A stretch of 12,331 nt of DNA from an uncultured Pirellulaceae bacterium (GTDB lineage Bacteria > Planctomycetota > Planctomycetia > Pirellulales > Pirellulaceae): positions 1 to 12,331 of the forward strand of contig CAKQWG010000094.1 in the NCBI GenBank assembly GCA_934278005.1. Reading direction: 5' to 3'. Under the pieces are notes generated by a model. That model saw only the letters and a list, made by a program, of their open reading frames with translations. It was not told the origin of the DNA and searched no databases. Position 1 is the stretch's first letter. Every line of letters begins with the position of its first letter. Of this stretch, positions 1-9,501 are shown one piece after another. The translations under genes and the position numbers were made by a program.

Positions 1-1
1 T

Positions 2-6
2 AGGAG
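2..6 (+). promoter_or_regulatory. Ribosome binding site of rpoB
   Basis: AGGAG lies 12 bases before the ATG at 19. The spacing is slightly long but acceptable, and it supports the ATG at 19 as the start. The operon promoter and upstream genes (rplJ/rplL in most bacteria) lie outside the window. Confidence 0.6.
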
Positions 7-18
7 CACGTTTCGTCA

Positions 19-3000
19 ATGGCCACTTCTTCGCAGCGACGACTACAGCCAACCAGCGTTCGTAAATTTGGTTCCGGCCTCGACACCCTGGAGATTCCGG
101 GTCTAACCGAGCTACAAACAAAAAGCTACGAGCTTTTCCTTCAGGAGGATGTCCCGCTAGACAAGCGCAAGGACATTGGCCTCGAATCGGTGTTTCGCGA
201 AATATTCCCGGTCGAGAGCTACGATAAGACAGTCTCATTGGAATATCTTCGCTACGAGTTGGGTAAGCCGCGCTATGCGCCGGACGAATGTCGCCAGTTG
301 CGATTGACCTACGGCAAGCCGTTGAAGGTGTGGCTGCGACTGAATCGTGAACAGCCCATTGAGGAGGAGGTGTATCTGGGCGACATCCCAGTTATGCTCG
401 GCGGTGGCGAGTTCATTATCAATGGTGCCGAGCGGGTCGTGGTCAGTCAATTGCACCGCAGCCCCGGTGTGGATTTCGTCGAAGAGCTCGAAGCCACCAC
501 AGATCGCAAGCTGCCAAGCTGCCGGGTTATCCCTGAGCGCGGCAGCTGGATCGAAGTGAATGTTACCAAGAAGGACAGCTTGAGCGTCCGCATCGACCAG
601 AGCGGTAAGTTCTCGGTGATGACTCTGCTTCGCGCGATGAGCCCCGAGATGAGCTCCGACAGTCAACTGCTGCGGGCTTTCTATGAAACCAAAGTTGAGA
701 AGTTAGTCGATGGCCGCAGCGTCAACAAGATCGAAGGCAAGGTCTCGGTCGATGACGTGGTTTACCCAAGTGATTCCGACCGCGCCGGTGAGATTATCAT
801 CGAAGCTGGACAGAAGATTCTCAAGAACGTGGCCGAGACGATTTGCACCTGCGGTCTGAAGCAGATTGAGGTTATGGAGGCGCCTAAGACGCCACTGATC
901 GTCAATTCGCTGACCGAGGACAACACCAGCAGCCATGAAGAGGCACTGCTGAGAATTTATCAACGACTGCGCCCAGGCAACCCGCCTCAGTTGGAAAAAG
1001 CTCGCACGCTATTCCATGAGAAGTTCTTCGATGTCAACCGTTACCGGCTCGGTCGCGTCGGACGTTTCCGGCTCAACCGCAAGCTCAAGCTCGACGTGGC
1101 GGAAGACGTGATGACGCTGCGGCCGGAGGACCTATTGGCGTCGATTAGGTATATGATCGATCTGCAAGATCCCGAGTCGGGCGCTCAGTTCGATGACATT
1201 GACCACTTGGGCAACCGTCGCCTGCGAACCATCGACGAATTGGCTAGTGAAGAATTGCGCAAGGGCTTCCTAAAGCTTCGCCGCACAGTGCAGGAGCGGA
1301 TGAGCCTCAAGGAAGTGGACGAAATGTCCCCCCGCAGCTTGGTAAATCCCAAGAGCATTAGTGCAGCGATCGAGTACTTCTTCGGTCGCGGTGAGCTGTC
1401 ACAGGTGGTCGATCAGACCAATCCGTTGAGCCAGTTGACCCACGAGCGACGCTTGTCGGCTCTAGGTCCAGGGGGCCTTAACCGCAAACGAGCCGGCTTC
1501 GAAGTCCGCGACGTGCACATTTCTCACTATGGGCGAATTTGCCCGATCGAGACGCCCGAAGGTACCAACATTGGTCTGATCAGCTCGCTGGCCATCTACG
1601 CCGGAGTTGATGAATACGGATTCTTGGTCACCCCGTATCGCGTGATCAAGGAAGGCCGCCTGACGGACGAAGTGCTGTGGCTGCGAGCTGACCAAGAAGC
1701 GGACGCTTACATTTGCCCGGCGGATACTGAGGTCAAGGACGGCGAGCTGGTTGCTGGACCAAACTTGATCGCCCGCTATCGCGCTGACTTCCAGATCGTG
1801 TTGCCAAGCGACATGCAGTATATGGACATCGCCCCGAGCCAGATGGTAGGTGTGTCGGCGGGTCTGATTCCGTTTTTGGAGCATGATGACGCCAACCGCG
1901 CATTGATGGGCTCGAACATGCAGCGACAGGCCGTGCCGCTTCTGGTGGCTGAGCCGCCGATCGTCGGTACAGGCATGGAGCGCGAGGTGGCTATCAACAG
2001 TGCGATGGTTGTCCGCGCCAAGCGTGCCGGCAAGGTAACCGCCGTCGATTCCACTAAGATCGAAGTTGGCTCGGACGTCTACCCGCTGCAAAAGTATCGC
2101 GGGTTAAACGAGCGGACCTGTCTCAACCAAAAGCCTATTGTCAATTTGGGCGATAAGGTTGAGAAGAGCCAAATCATCGCAGACGGTGCGGCGACCTACC
2201 AAGGCGAATTGGCACTCGGCCGCAATGTGCTCGTGGGCTTCATGTCGTTTGACGGCTACAACTACGAAGACGCGATTATCATCAGCGAAGAGCTGGTGCG
2301 GGCCGATACTTATACGTCGATCCATATCGAAGACTTCGATGTGGAAATTCGTGAAACTAAGCTCGGCCGTGAAGAGTTCACTCGGGATATTCCCAACGTC
2401 AGTGAAAAGGCCTTGCGGAATTTGGACGAGAGCGGGATTGTCCAGGTCGGAACCTTTGTCCGCCCCGGCGACATCTTGGTTGGTAAGGTTTCGCCTAAGA
2501 GCAAAACCGAACTGACACCAGAAGAAAAACTGTTGCATGCGATCTTCGGGCGGGCTGGTGAAGACGTCAAGAACGATTCGTTGGAGGTCCCATCGGGGAT
2601 CGAAGGCATCGTCATCGACACTCACAAATTCAGCCGTCGCATGAGCTTGTCAGACGATGAGCGCAAGCTTTTCGAGAAAGAACTAAAGGAGATCGAGAGC
2701 GCTGGCAATGCCGAGATTTCGACCACGTTCACCCACTTCGTACAGCAGATCGAAGCGGTCATCGGTTCGAAATTGACCGATGACGATGGTACACCTCTGG
2801 GTGGCGAGCAGGATCCGAAGTTTGTGGCTGAGAACGCGCAGACATTCAATCTTTCGCGACTAATCAATAAGCTCGACGAGAAGCATCACGCGGAAGTTCG
2901 CAAGGTGCACAAGGCGCACTGGCCTGAAGTCGAAGATGCCATCGATGCTCGCGACCGCAAGCTCAACAGCATGAAGCGCGGTGACGAACTGCGCAGTGGT

Positions 3001-3738
3001 GTGTTGCAAATGGTTAAGGTCTATGTGGCTACCAAGCGGACGATCAGTGTGGGTGACAAGATGGCCGGTCGCCACGGAAACAAGGGGGTGATCTCCAAAG
3101 TTCTGCCGATCGCCGACATGCCGCACTTGCCCGATGGCACGCCGCTGCAGATTCTGCTCAATCCCCTGGGGGTTCCCAGCCGGATGAACGTTGGTCAGAT
3201 TCTGGAGACGCACTTGGGCTGGGCTGGCGCGAAGCTGGGCTTCCAGGCCCTGACGCCGGTGTTTGACGGTGCGTCGGAAGAGGACATCAACAATTGCTTG
3301 GAAGAAGCGGGCTTGCCACGTCACGGTAAGGTGCGGCTGATCGACGGTCGGACCGGCCAGCCGATGGCGCAGGAGACCACCGTGGGCTACATTTACATGC
3401 TTAAGCTCCACCACTTGGTCGACGACAAAGTTCACGCTCGCAGCACGGGACCGTACTCACTCATTACTCAGCAACCTCTGGGCGGCAAGGCTCGCTTCGG
3501 CGGTCAACGCTTTGGAGAGATGGAAGTATGGGCTCTAGAAGCCTATGGAGCTGCTTACATTTTGCAAGAGTTGCTAACGGTCAAGAGCGACGACGTTGAG
3601 GGACGTACCAAGATCTACGAATCGATGGTCAAGGGAGAAAACACTTTGGAGGCCGGCACGCCTGCTAGCTTTGACGTGTTGACCAACGAGATTCGCGGGC
3701 TGGGCCTGAACATGCGACTGGAGAAGCGAAAGCTGTAA
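19..3738 (+). CDS. rpoB: DNA-directed RNA polymerase subunit beta
   Basis: This is the 1239-residue beta subunit of RNA polymerase, which with beta-prime forms the active centre and the rifampicin pocket. The length is between the Bacillus (~1190) and E. coli (1342) proteins, and the gene is complete. Visible landmarks are the rifampicin cluster I at residues ~454-483 (FFGRGELSQ...SALGPGG), the motif [13 protein letters not shown] just after it, GYNYEDAI with the acidic pair E750-D751, and [13 protein letters not shown] with the active-site lysines K1014 and K1022 (E. coli K1065/K1073). The C-terminal clamp motif [21 protein letters not shown] is also present. Residues matching E. coli Q513, D516, H526, R529 and S531 are unchanged (Q462, D465, H475, R478, S480), while F514 and M515 are both valine (V463, V464). 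A moderately variable, charged segment at ~870-990 corresponds to a lineage-variable insert. The start is ATG with an upstream AGGAG. No intein or frameshift is seen. Identity is certain from sequence. Confidence 0.99.
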   Translation: MATSSQRRLQPTSVRKFGSGLDTLEIPGLTELQTKSYELFLQEDVPLDKRKDIGLESVFREIFPVESYDKTVSLEYLRYELGKPRYAPDECRQLRLTYGKPLKVWLRLNREQPIEEEVYLGDIPVMLGGGEFIINGAERVVVSQLHRSPGVDFVEELEATTDRKLPSCRVIPERGSWIEVNVTKKDSLSVRIDQSGKFSVMTLLRAMSPEMSSDSQLLRAFYETKVEKLVDGRSVNKIEGKVSVDDVVYPSDSDRAGEIIIEAGQKILKNVAETICTCGLKQIEVMEAPKTPLIVNSLTEDNTSSHEEALLRIYQRLRPGNPPQLEKARTLFHEKFFDVNRYRLGRVGRFRLNRKLKLDVAEDVMTLRPEDLLASIRYMIDLQDPESGAQFDDIDHLGNRRLRTIDELASEELRKGFLKLRRTVQERMSLKEVDEMSPRSLVNPKSISAAIEYFFGRGELSQVVDQTNPLSQLTHERRLSALGPGGLNRKRAGFEVRDVHISHYGRICPIETPEGTNIGLISSLAIYAGVDEYGFLVTPYRVIKEGRLTDEVLWLRADQEADAYICPADTEVKDGELVAGPNLIARYRADFQIVLPSDMQYMDIAPSQMVGVSAGLIPFLEHDDANRALMGSNMQRQAVPLLVAEPPIVGTGMEREVAINSAMVVRAKRAGKVTAVDSTKIEVGSDVYPLQKYRGLNERTCLNQKPIVNLGDKVEKSQIIADGAATYQGELALGRNVLVGFMSFDGYNYEDAIIISEELVRADTYTSIHIEDFDVEIRETKLGREEFTRDIPNVSEKALRNLDESGIVQVGTFVRPGDILVGKVSPKSKTELTPEEKLLHAIFGRAGEDVKNDSLEVPSGIEGIVIDTHKFSRRMSLSDDERKLFEKELKEIESAGNAEISTTFTHFVQQIEAVIGSKLTDDDGTPLGGEQDPKFVAENAQTFNLSRLINKLDEKHHAEVRKVHKAHWPEVEDAIDARDRKLNSMKRGDELRSGVLQMVKVYVATKRTISVGDKMAGRHGNKGVISKVLPIADMPHLPDGTPLQILLNPLGVPSRMNVGQILETHLGWAGAKLGFQALTPVFDGASEEDINNCLEEAGLPRHGKVRLIDGRTGQPMAQETTVGYIYMLKLHHLVDDKVHARSTGPYSLITQQPLGGKARFGGQRFGEMEVWALEAYGAAYILQELLTVKSDDVEGRTKIYESMVKGENTLEAGTPASFDVLTNEIRGLGLNMRLEKRKL

Positions 3739-3750
3739 CCGCGGCAGTCC

Positions 3751-3780
3751 GCTAGCGCCACGCCACGCCACGGCGCTAGC
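3751..3780 (+). other. Hairpin after rpoB, no U-tract
   Basis: GCTAGCGCC (3751-3759) pairs perfectly with GGCGCTAGC (3772-3780) around a 12-base loop, 12 bases after the rpoB stop. The sequence that follows is not T-rich, so it does not look like a standard intrinsic terminator. It could be an RNase III-type processing site, an mRNA-stabilising 3' end, an attenuator, or one copy of a dispersed palindromic repeat. Confidence 0.6.
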
Positions 3781-4067
3781 CTTACTCGCCCAGGCAATCA
3801 CTGTCGAGCGCTCGCCGCCGGCAGTGCTTGGGCCAGTCAACAAGGGCCGCGGGTGCCAGTCGCAACGCTGGCCAGCCGAACCGTTTGATATTTGTCGAAG
3901 CCTGCCGTTTGCTCAAAAGACACTTCAATTTCGATTCTTGCTCGCCAATTGACTGAGCTGAATCAAGTTGGTCATCGAGACAACACACATCACATTAGAT
4001 TATTAGCATTACCGGTTGGAAGCCATGGCCTTCATGCTGCCAGCGTGAGCCGACTTCCGCAATCCTT

Positions 4068-4072
4068 AGGAG
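4068..4072 (+). promoter_or_regulatory. Ribosome binding site of rpoC
   Basis: AGGAG lies 9 bases before the ATG at 4082. This is close to ideal spacing and fixes the rpoC start. Confidence 0.75.
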
Positions 4073-4081
4073 CCGCGAAAT

Positions 4082-7000
4082 ATGTCGACAGCCGAAACCA
4101 GTTACGATCGCGTCAATGACTTTACTTCCGTCAAGATCAGTCTTGCGCGTCCTCAAGACATTCGCAGTTGGTCGTTTGGAGAAGTCAAAAAGCCCGAGAC
4201 GATCAACTACCGCACCTATCGTCCTGAAAAAGATGGTTTGTTCTGCGAGCGTATTTTCGGGCCAGAGAAGGACTGGGAGTGCGCCTGCGGTAAGTACCGT
4301 GGGATGAAGTATAAGGGCATGATCTGCGATCGCTGCGGTGTGAAGGTTACTCACTCGCGCGTCCGCCGCAAGCGCATGGGCCATATCGAGCTGGCCGCGC
4401 CGATCGTGCATATTTGGTTTTTCAAAGCCATGCCCAGTCGTCTGGGTGCACTGCTGGGGATGAAGACCTCCAGCCTCGAGAAGGTCATCTACTTCCAAGA
4501 CTATGTGGTTATCGATCCCAAGGACACCGAACTGCAGTCGCTGCAGTTGCTCAGCGAGGCAGAGTACCGCGAAGCCCGCACGCAATATGGCGAAGGGTCC
4601 TTTGAAGCTGGCATGGGGGCGGACGCTATCCGCACACTGCTTACAAGCCTCGACCTCTCGACCCTCGGAGACGCTCTGCGCAAAGAGCTGGCAGAGACCA
4701 ATAGCAAGCAGAAGAAGAAGGATCTAAGCACACGTCTGAAGCTCGTCGAAGCGATTCGCGATAGCGATAACCGTCCCGAATGGATGGTGTTAGACGTGAT
4801 ACCGGTGATTCCTCCAGATCTGCGACCGCTGGTCCTGCTGGACAGCGGTAACTTCGCAACCAGCGATTTGAATGACCTCTATCGCCGGATAATCAACCGC
4901 AATAATCGTTTGCGCAAGCTGGTGGATCTCAACGCGCCTGAAGTAATCATCCGCAACGAAAAACGCATGCTGCAGCAGTCGGTCGATGCACTGTTTGACA
5001 ACAACCGCTGCAAGCGTCCGGTGCTCGGCAGCAGCAACCGCCCGCTGAAATCGCTGACCGATATGATCAAGGGTAAGCAAGGTCGCTTCCGCGAAAACTT
5101 GCTCGGCAAACGCGTCGATTACTCGGCTCGAAGTGTGATCGTGGTCGGCCCGCGACTGCGACTACACCAGTGTGGATTGCCCAAGAAGATCGCCCTGGAA
5201 CTGTATCAACCGTTCATCATTCGCAAGCTCAAGGATCTAGGCCACGCCGATACGATCAAGTCAGCAAAAAAGATGCTCGAGCGAAAAGACGAAGAGGTGT
5301 GGGACATTCTAGAGCAAGTGATCCGCAACCACCCGGTGCTTTTGAATCGTGCTCCGACCTTGCACCGCATGGGCATCCAAGCCTTCGAACCGATCTTGGT
5401 CGAAGGTAACGCAATCCACCTGCATCCGCTGGTCTGCAAGGGTTTTAACGCTGACTTCGACGGTGACCAGATGGCTGTGCACTTGCCGCTATCGATTGAG
5501 GCCCAGGTCGAAGCCCACACGCTGATGATGAGTACCCACAACATTTTTGCCCCTAGCAACGGGCGCCCAATCATGAGTCCCTCGCAGGACACTGTGATGG
5601 GATGTTACTTTATCACGATAGAGAAGGCCAACATGAAAGGCGAAGGCATGACCTTCGCTTCGATGGAAGAAGCCGACCTGGCATTTAACCAGAACGTCAT
5701 ACACCTGCACGCGCGAATCAAAGTGCGTTTGCCTAAGCACCGTCGTGTCAAGACTGAGGATGGAACCGGCAAGTTCGGGGACATCATCTCCACGTCTTAC
5801 GGTCGAGTGCTGTTCAATATGATGCTTCCCAACGGCATGGATTTCTACAATTATCCGCTGCGTGGAAGCGACTTGGCCGCGGTTATCTCCGACTGCTATC
5901 AGCGACTGGGCCGACGCGCGACGATCAACTTGCTGGACGACATGAACCAACTCGGTTTCCGCGAATCGACCAAGAGCGGATTGTCATTCGGCACGGACGA
6001 TCTAGTCACGCCCGATTCCAAGTTCACCTACATCGCTGAAACCGAAAAGGAAGTAATGAAGTACAAGAAGCGTCACGACCGCGGGTTGATTACCCCAGTC
6101 GAACGCTACCGACAAGTACTCGACTTGTGGACCCACGCCCGGGAGAAGATCACCAAAGATATGATGGCCGCCATGGAGCATGACGACCACCTTGGTGAGT
6201 GGTATGTGAATCCCGTGTATTTGATGGCCCACTCCGGTGCTCGGGGCGGTATCGAGCAAATTCGCCAGCTGGCGGGTATGCGTGGTCTGATGGCTAAGCC
6301 TACCGGTGAGATCATCGAGACGCCGATCAAAGCTAACTTCCGTGAAGGCCTAACCGTACTTGAGTATTTCTCCAGTACACACGGTGCTCGTAAGGGCCTG
6401 GCCGATACGGCTCTCAAGACTGCCGACTCGGGTTATCTCACTCGTAAGCTGGCCGATGTCGCTCAGAACGTAGTCATCACCATGGAAAACTGCGGTACCA
6501 CGCAGGGTATCACCAAGGGAGTTGTCTACCGCGGCGAAAAGGTCGAAGTGCGTTTGACCGAAGCTATCGCTGGCCGCGTATCGCGCCAGAACATTGTCAA
6601 CCCGGTGACCGATGAAGTCATTGTGGAAGAGAATGCGATGATCACTCGGGAAATCGCACGCAAGATCGAAGAGATGGGCTTAGAGAAGATTCAAGTTCGC
6701 AGCCCGATGACCTGTGAAGCCTCACTGGGTGTCTGCCGTTGCTGCTATGGTATGGATATGTCTACCGGAGCCATGGTCGAAGAGGGTATGGCCGTCGGTA
6801 TCATCGCCGCTCAGTCGATCGGCGAACCAGGTACTCAGTTGACGATGCGAACCTTCCACATCGGTGGAGCGGTTAATACCAGCGTTGAAGAGAGCGAGAT
6901 TAAGGCTAAGCGAAGCGGTATCGCTAAGTTTGCTAAGATGCGTACGGTGACCAACGAGGAAGGCATGCAAATCGTGCTCACTCGCAACAGTGAATTGATC

Positions 7001-8371
7001 CTGGTCGATAACCGTGGACGTGAGCTAGAGAAGTACGACATTCCCGCCGCCGCTGTTCTGCGAGTCAAAGAGGACGAGGCGGTGTCGGAGAATCAAGTGC
7101 TCTGCGAATGGAACCCGCACAAGATTCCAATCATCTGCGAAGTGGGTGGTAAGGTTCGCTTTGACGACGTGGTCGAAGGTGAGACCATGCGGGTCGAACG
7201 CGATCCAGGCGGTGGTGTGCGGATGTTGATCATCGATCACAAGGGTGAATTGCACCCACAGATTGTGATCGAAGATAACGACGGCAAGCCACTGGACGTA
7301 TACTACCTGCCTGAACGTGCCGTTATCTCGGTACAAGAAGGCAAGGTCGTAGCTGCTGGGGCTGACATCGCGGAGATGCCACGGGAATCGAAGGGCTTGT
7401 CGGACATCACCGGCGGTCTGCCACGAGTCACCGAGATTTTTGAAGCCCGCAAGCCGAAGGACCCAGCTGTTATTGCCGAGGTCGACGGTCTGGTCGAACT
7501 GCAGCAAACCAAGCGCCGGGGCAAGCGTACGATTCTGGTGCGCAGCGAAAGTGGCGTCGAGCACGAGCACTTGGTGCCACACGGTAAACGCTTCCTGGTC
7601 CACACCGGGGACGAAGTTAAATCCGGTCAAGCACTGGTCGACGGACCACTCGTACCACACGATATTTTGCGCGTCAGTGGTGAAGAAGCTGTGCAACAGT
7701 ATTTGACTCACGAGATTCAACAGGTCTATCGAAGTCAGCGTGTGGAGATCAACGACAAGCACGTCGAGGTTATCATCGCTCGTATGCTGCGTAAGGTGAA
7801 AATCGAGTCGGCCGGCGATACGACATTGCTGCCTGGCTTGGTGATGGACAAGTTCGAGTTCCGCCGTATCAACAACGAAGTGGCCGAGTGCATCAAGGTC
7901 TCCGATCCAGGCGATACCGATTACTCAATCGGCACGTTGGTCCCACGCGACGCCTTTGAACAGTCCAATGCGCAAGTTGAAGGACTGGGCGGAGCACCTG
8001 CCAAGGGCAAGAAGCCCAAGCCTGCCACGGCCAGTACGCAGTTGTTGGGGATTACCAAAGCATCGGTGCAGAGCAGTAGCTTTATCTCCGCGGCCAGCTT
8101 CCAAGAGACTACCAAGGTATTGACCGAAGCTGCTCTGGCAGGCAAGGTCGACCGCTTGGTCGGTCTAAAGGAAAACGTCATCCTGGGCCACTTGATTCCA
8201 GCTGGAACCGGTTTCCGCAGTTTCCAAGAATCCGAGGTTTCCTACCGTCGCGAAGCTTTGGAAGACTTGGTCAATCGCGGTACCGACGCGCTGGAAGAAA
8301 GCTTCCCACTGCTGCAGCAGAGCCAACCAGCGGCTGAAGCCGGCGATGGCGATGCCAGCGAGGCACTATAG
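4082..8371 (+). CDS. rpoC: DNA-directed RNA polymerase subunit beta-prime
   Basis: This is the 1429-residue beta-prime subunit, complete, and similar in length to E. coli RpoC (1407). The N-terminal zinc site is C67-x-C69...C82-x2-C85. The catalytic Mg-binding motif NADFDGD lies at residues 456-462 with D458, D460 and D462. The second zinc site is C804 with C878-x6-C885-x2-C888. The trigger loop begins at [20 protein letters not shown], with M922, R923 and H926. About 175 residues (~931-1107) separate that half from its continuation at [19 protein letters not shown], and their sequence resembles the E. coli SI3 insertion of sandwich-barrel hybrid motifs. The C-terminal region [24 protein letters not shown] is the conserved omega-proximal segment. 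It is followed by an acidic, Ala-rich tail (~1405-1429). The start is ATG with AGGAG 9 bases upstream. It lies 343 bp after rpoB and ends at a strong terminator. Confidence 0.99.
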   Translation: MSTAETSYDRVNDFTSVKISLARPQDIRSWSFGEVKKPETINYRTYRPEKDGLFCERIFGPEKDWECACGKYRGMKYKGMICDRCGVKVTHSRVRRKRMGHIELAAPIVHIWFFKAMPSRLGALLGMKTSSLEKVIYFQDYVVIDPKDTELQSLQLLSEAEYREARTQYGEGSFEAGMGADAIRTLLTSLDLSTLGDALRKELAETNSKQKKKDLSTRLKLVEAIRDSDNRPEWMVLDVIPVIPPDLRPLVLLDSGNFATSDLNDLYRRIINRNNRLRKLVDLNAPEVIIRNEKRMLQQSVDALFDNNRCKRPVLGSSNRPLKSLTDMIKGKQGRFRENLLGKRVDYSARSVIVVGPRLRLHQCGLPKKIALELYQPFIIRKLKDLGHADTIKSAKKMLERKDEEVWDILEQVIRNHPVLLNRAPTLHRMGIQAFEPILVEGNAIHLHPLVCKGFNADFDGDQMAVHLPLSIEAQVEAHTLMMSTHNIFAPSNGRPIMSPSQDTVMGCYFITIEKANMKGEGMTFASMEEADLAFNQNVIHLHARIKVRLPKHRRVKTEDGTGKFGDIISTSYGRVLFNMMLPNGMDFYNYPLRGSDLAAVISDCYQRLGRRATINLLDDMNQLGFRESTKSGLSFGTDDLVTPDSKFTYIAETEKEVMKYKKRHDRGLITPVERYRQVLDLWTHAREKITKDMMAAMEHDDHLGEWYVNPVYLMAHSGARGGIEQIRQLAGMRGLMAKPTGEIIETPIKANFREGLTVLEYFSSTHGARKGLADTALKTADSGYLTRKLADVAQNVVITMENCGTTQGITKGVVYRGEKVEVRLTEAIAGRVSRQNIVNPVTDEVIVEENAMITREIARKIEEMGLEKIQVRSPMTCEASLGVCRCCYGMDMSTGAMVEEGMAVGIIAAQSIGEPGTQLTMRTFHIGGAVNTSVEESEIKAKRSGIAKFAKMRTVTNEEGMQIVLTRNSELILVDNRGRELEKYDIPAAAVLRVKEDEAVSENQVLCEWNPHKIPIICEVGGKVRFDDVVEGETMRVERDPGGGVRMLIIDHKGELHPQIVIEDNDGKPLDVYYLPERAVISVQEGKVVAAGADIAEMPRESKGLSDITGGLPRVTEIFEARKPKDPAVIAEVDGLVELQQTKRRGKRTILVRSESGVEHEHLVPHGKRFLVHTGDEVKSGQALVDGPLVPHDILRVSGEEAVQQYLTHEIQQVYRSQRVEINDKHVEVIIARMLRKVKIESAGDTTLLPGLVMDKFEFRRINNEVAECIKVSDPGDTDYSIGTLVPRDAFEQSNAQVEGLGGAPAKGKKPKPATASTQLLGITKASVQSSSFISAASFQETTKVLTEAALAGKVDRLVGLKENVILGHLIPAGTGFRSFQESEVSYRREALEDLVNRGTDALEESFPLLQQSQPAAEAGDGDASEAL

Positions 8372-8409
8372 GTCTTTGGCAGCTAGCCAGTGAAGATTCA
8401 GTATGAACG

Positions 8410-8445
8410 CAGGCGGCAGGGTTTTCCTTGTCGCCTGTTTTTTTT
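8410..8445 (+). terminator. Intrinsic terminator of the rpoBC operon
   Basis: A 12-bp stem (8410-8421 with 8426-8437, including two G-T wobbles) closes a TTTT loop and is followed directly by eight T residues (8438-8445). It starts 39 bases after the rpoC stop. The T-run exists only for plus-strand transcription; the minus-strand side of the stem has no T-tract, so termination of the converging gene here would be weaker. The stop codon of that gene lies only 3 bases beyond the T-run. Confidence 0.93.
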
Positions 8446-8448
8446 GAA

Positions 8449-9489
8449 TTATTGCGGGCAGAAACCCGAATTTTCCAACCAGTTTGCCAAGATGTCACAG
8501 TCGCTGGCCGGTCGACTCGGACTGCGCGGATGGGTGCGGTCGCTGGCGATCCAGCCACGCAGTTTCAGGAACTGCGCCGCGGTGTGTTTATAGGCGGGCA
8601 CCGGGGCGCGGAATGCGAAGAAGCCTAGATACTGCAACCAATCGTTGAGCTCGAAGAATCGAGTGTCACCGTCCAGCCAGTATCGGTCGCGCAGAGCGAA
8701 CAGGTCGGGGGCCAAAGTGCTCAGGCCGAGCAGGTAGTCGCTGCCGTACATGACCATGTCGATGGCTAGGTCATTGCCGGTCAACACGTGGAAGTCTGGG
8801 CGAATCGCATCGCGAATCGCCAGCCGCTGCCATTCGAGCTGACGATTGAGCGAACTGTGCTTGGCTCCCAGGCACTGCGGAATGCGGACCAGTTCCGCGT
8901 ACACTTCCTCTGAATAGATCTTGCCGAAAGGTGCAAACATCGCACCTAGCTCGAAGGCAACGAACTGCTCGGTGCCCGCCCCTAAATCCTGGTAGGCTCG
9001 GACCACCGCATGGTCGTCCAGCTCGCTCAAACCGTGCGACTGAAATATTACGGGGATTCCCGCCTGCGTCTGAACGGCGTCAATTTGCTGTCGATAGGCA
9101 TCTGAGTTGAACGGGCTGCCAGGATGATCGGCTACAAAAGCCCCAGCCACAAAACGCCGCCCGCTGCACAACTGCTGGGTCTCGCGGAGCACTTGCTGGC
9201 GAACTGCGTCATCAATCAAATTGGTATAGCCAGTGTCCATGTTCACTGCGGGGATGAGCCCTGCATCGAGCGTTCGCTGAACATGGCCTCGAAAGCCCTC
9301 CCAATCGATCTGTTTGCTCATGTCGAGCGAGGGCTGACCAGCTTGGCTGCCTGACAGGCTGCCTGACAGGCTGCCTGACATCGCGGCTGTTGTCGCCGTC
9401 TGCTCCTCGACGAACGGGAGGAGGATCGCCGACATACCCAAGATTTTACGCCGTGGCTTGCAGGCCGGAACCGCTTCGATCGTTTTCAT
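8449..9489 (-). CDS. DapA/NAL-superfamily (dihydrodipicolinate synthase-like) protein
   Basis: This 346-residue protein appears to be a (beta/alpha)8 class I aldolase of the dihydrodipicolinate synthase/N-acetylneuraminate lyase superfamily, which forms or breaks C-C bonds on pyruvate-type substrates through a Schiff base. The core starts at [11 protein letters not shown] (16-26). The putative Schiff-base lysine is K210 in CLGAKHSSL, followed by HVLTGND (234-240) and a late-strand region [17 protein letters not shown]. The usual GTTGE motif is replaced by NMDTGYTN (83-90), and the usual YNxP tyrosine motif by VIFQSHGL (147-154), so true DapA activity is unlikely. Between the first strand and [10 protein letters not shown] is a ~30-residue insertion (~30-60) of Ser/Gly/Ala character containing SGSL repeats. 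The ATG at 9489 is the likely start; M19 is inside the conserved core. No signal peptide is seen. It lies 12 bp after the sulfatase-like gene, so it is probably in one operon with it, although no clear Shine-Dalgarno is visible. Substrate unknown. Confidence 0.85.
   Translation of the reverse strand: MKTIEAVPACKPRRKILGMSAILLPFVEEQTATTAAMSGSLSGSLSGSQAGQPSLDMSKQIDWEGFRGHVQRTLDAGLIPAVNMDTGYTNLIDDAVRQQVLRETQQLCSGRRFVAGAFVADHPGSPFNSDAYRQQIDAVQTQAGIPVIFQSHGLSELDDHAVVRAYQDLGAGTEQFVAFELGAMFAPFGKIYSEEVYAELVRIPQCLGAKHSSLNRQLEWQRLAIRDAIRPDFHVLTGNDLAIDMVMYGSDYLLGLSTLAPDLFALRDRYWLDGDTRFFELNDWLQYLGFFAFRAPVPAYKHTAAQFLKLRGWIASDRTHPRSPSRPASDCDILANWLENSGFCPQ
9345..9380 (-). repeat. Perfect 3 x 12-bp tandem repeat inside a coding sequence
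   Basis: On the plus strand GGCTGCCTGACA occurs three times in a row without a mismatch (9345-9356, 9357-9368, 9369-9380). The period is a multiple of three, so the frame is kept, and on the coding minus strand it gives the SGSL repeat near residues 37-48 of the DapA-like protein. Perfect identity suggests recent slippage expansion. Confidence 0.95.
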
Positions 9490-9501
9490 AGCACACAGTC
9501 G

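Larger units (their letters stand above)
3739..4081 (+). other. Long rpoB-rpoC intergenic spacer
   Basis: This 343-bp stretch has no credible coding sequence; the short open frames in it lack a ribosome site and recognisable protein character. It holds a hairpin directly after rpoB (3751-3780), a perfect 10-bp palindrome at 3805-3814, and a distant inverted repeat GGCCAG (3831-3836) / CTGGCC (3868-3873). The later part (~3890-4015) is AT-richer than its surroundings and contains TTGACT (3949-3954) and TAGATT (3996-4001). These are not at standard sigma-70 spacing from each other. The rpoC ribosome site ends the spacer. rpoB and rpoC are usually closer together, so an rpoC-specific promoter or an RNA processing or attenuation site here is plausible but unproven. 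Confidence 0.6.

Noticed and set aside
1462..2091. Antisense open frame of 209 codons inside rpoB
   Set aside because: It lies wholly opposite a highly conserved rpoB region and its translation shows no domain. Long antisense frames are a by-product of codon bias in this gene.
3949..4001. Sigma-70 promoter for rpoC from TTGACT and TAGATT
   Set aside because: The two boxes are 41 bases apart. No -10-like box at 16-18 bases from TTGACT was found, so a specific promoter is not called.
3892..4119. Possible small gene in the rpoB-rpoC spacer
   Set aside because: It runs past the rpoC ribosome site and start codon, has no ribosome site of its own and shows no protein-like composition.
7025..7762. 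Antisense open frame of 245 codons inside rpoC
   Set aside because: Same reason: it overlaps a conserved gene completely, with no ribosome site and no recognisable protein features.
19..8371. Intein or group I/II intron in rpoB or rpoC
   Set aside because: Both frames are uninterrupted and align in order with the conserved regions; the only large insertion is the known SI3-type segment in RpoC.
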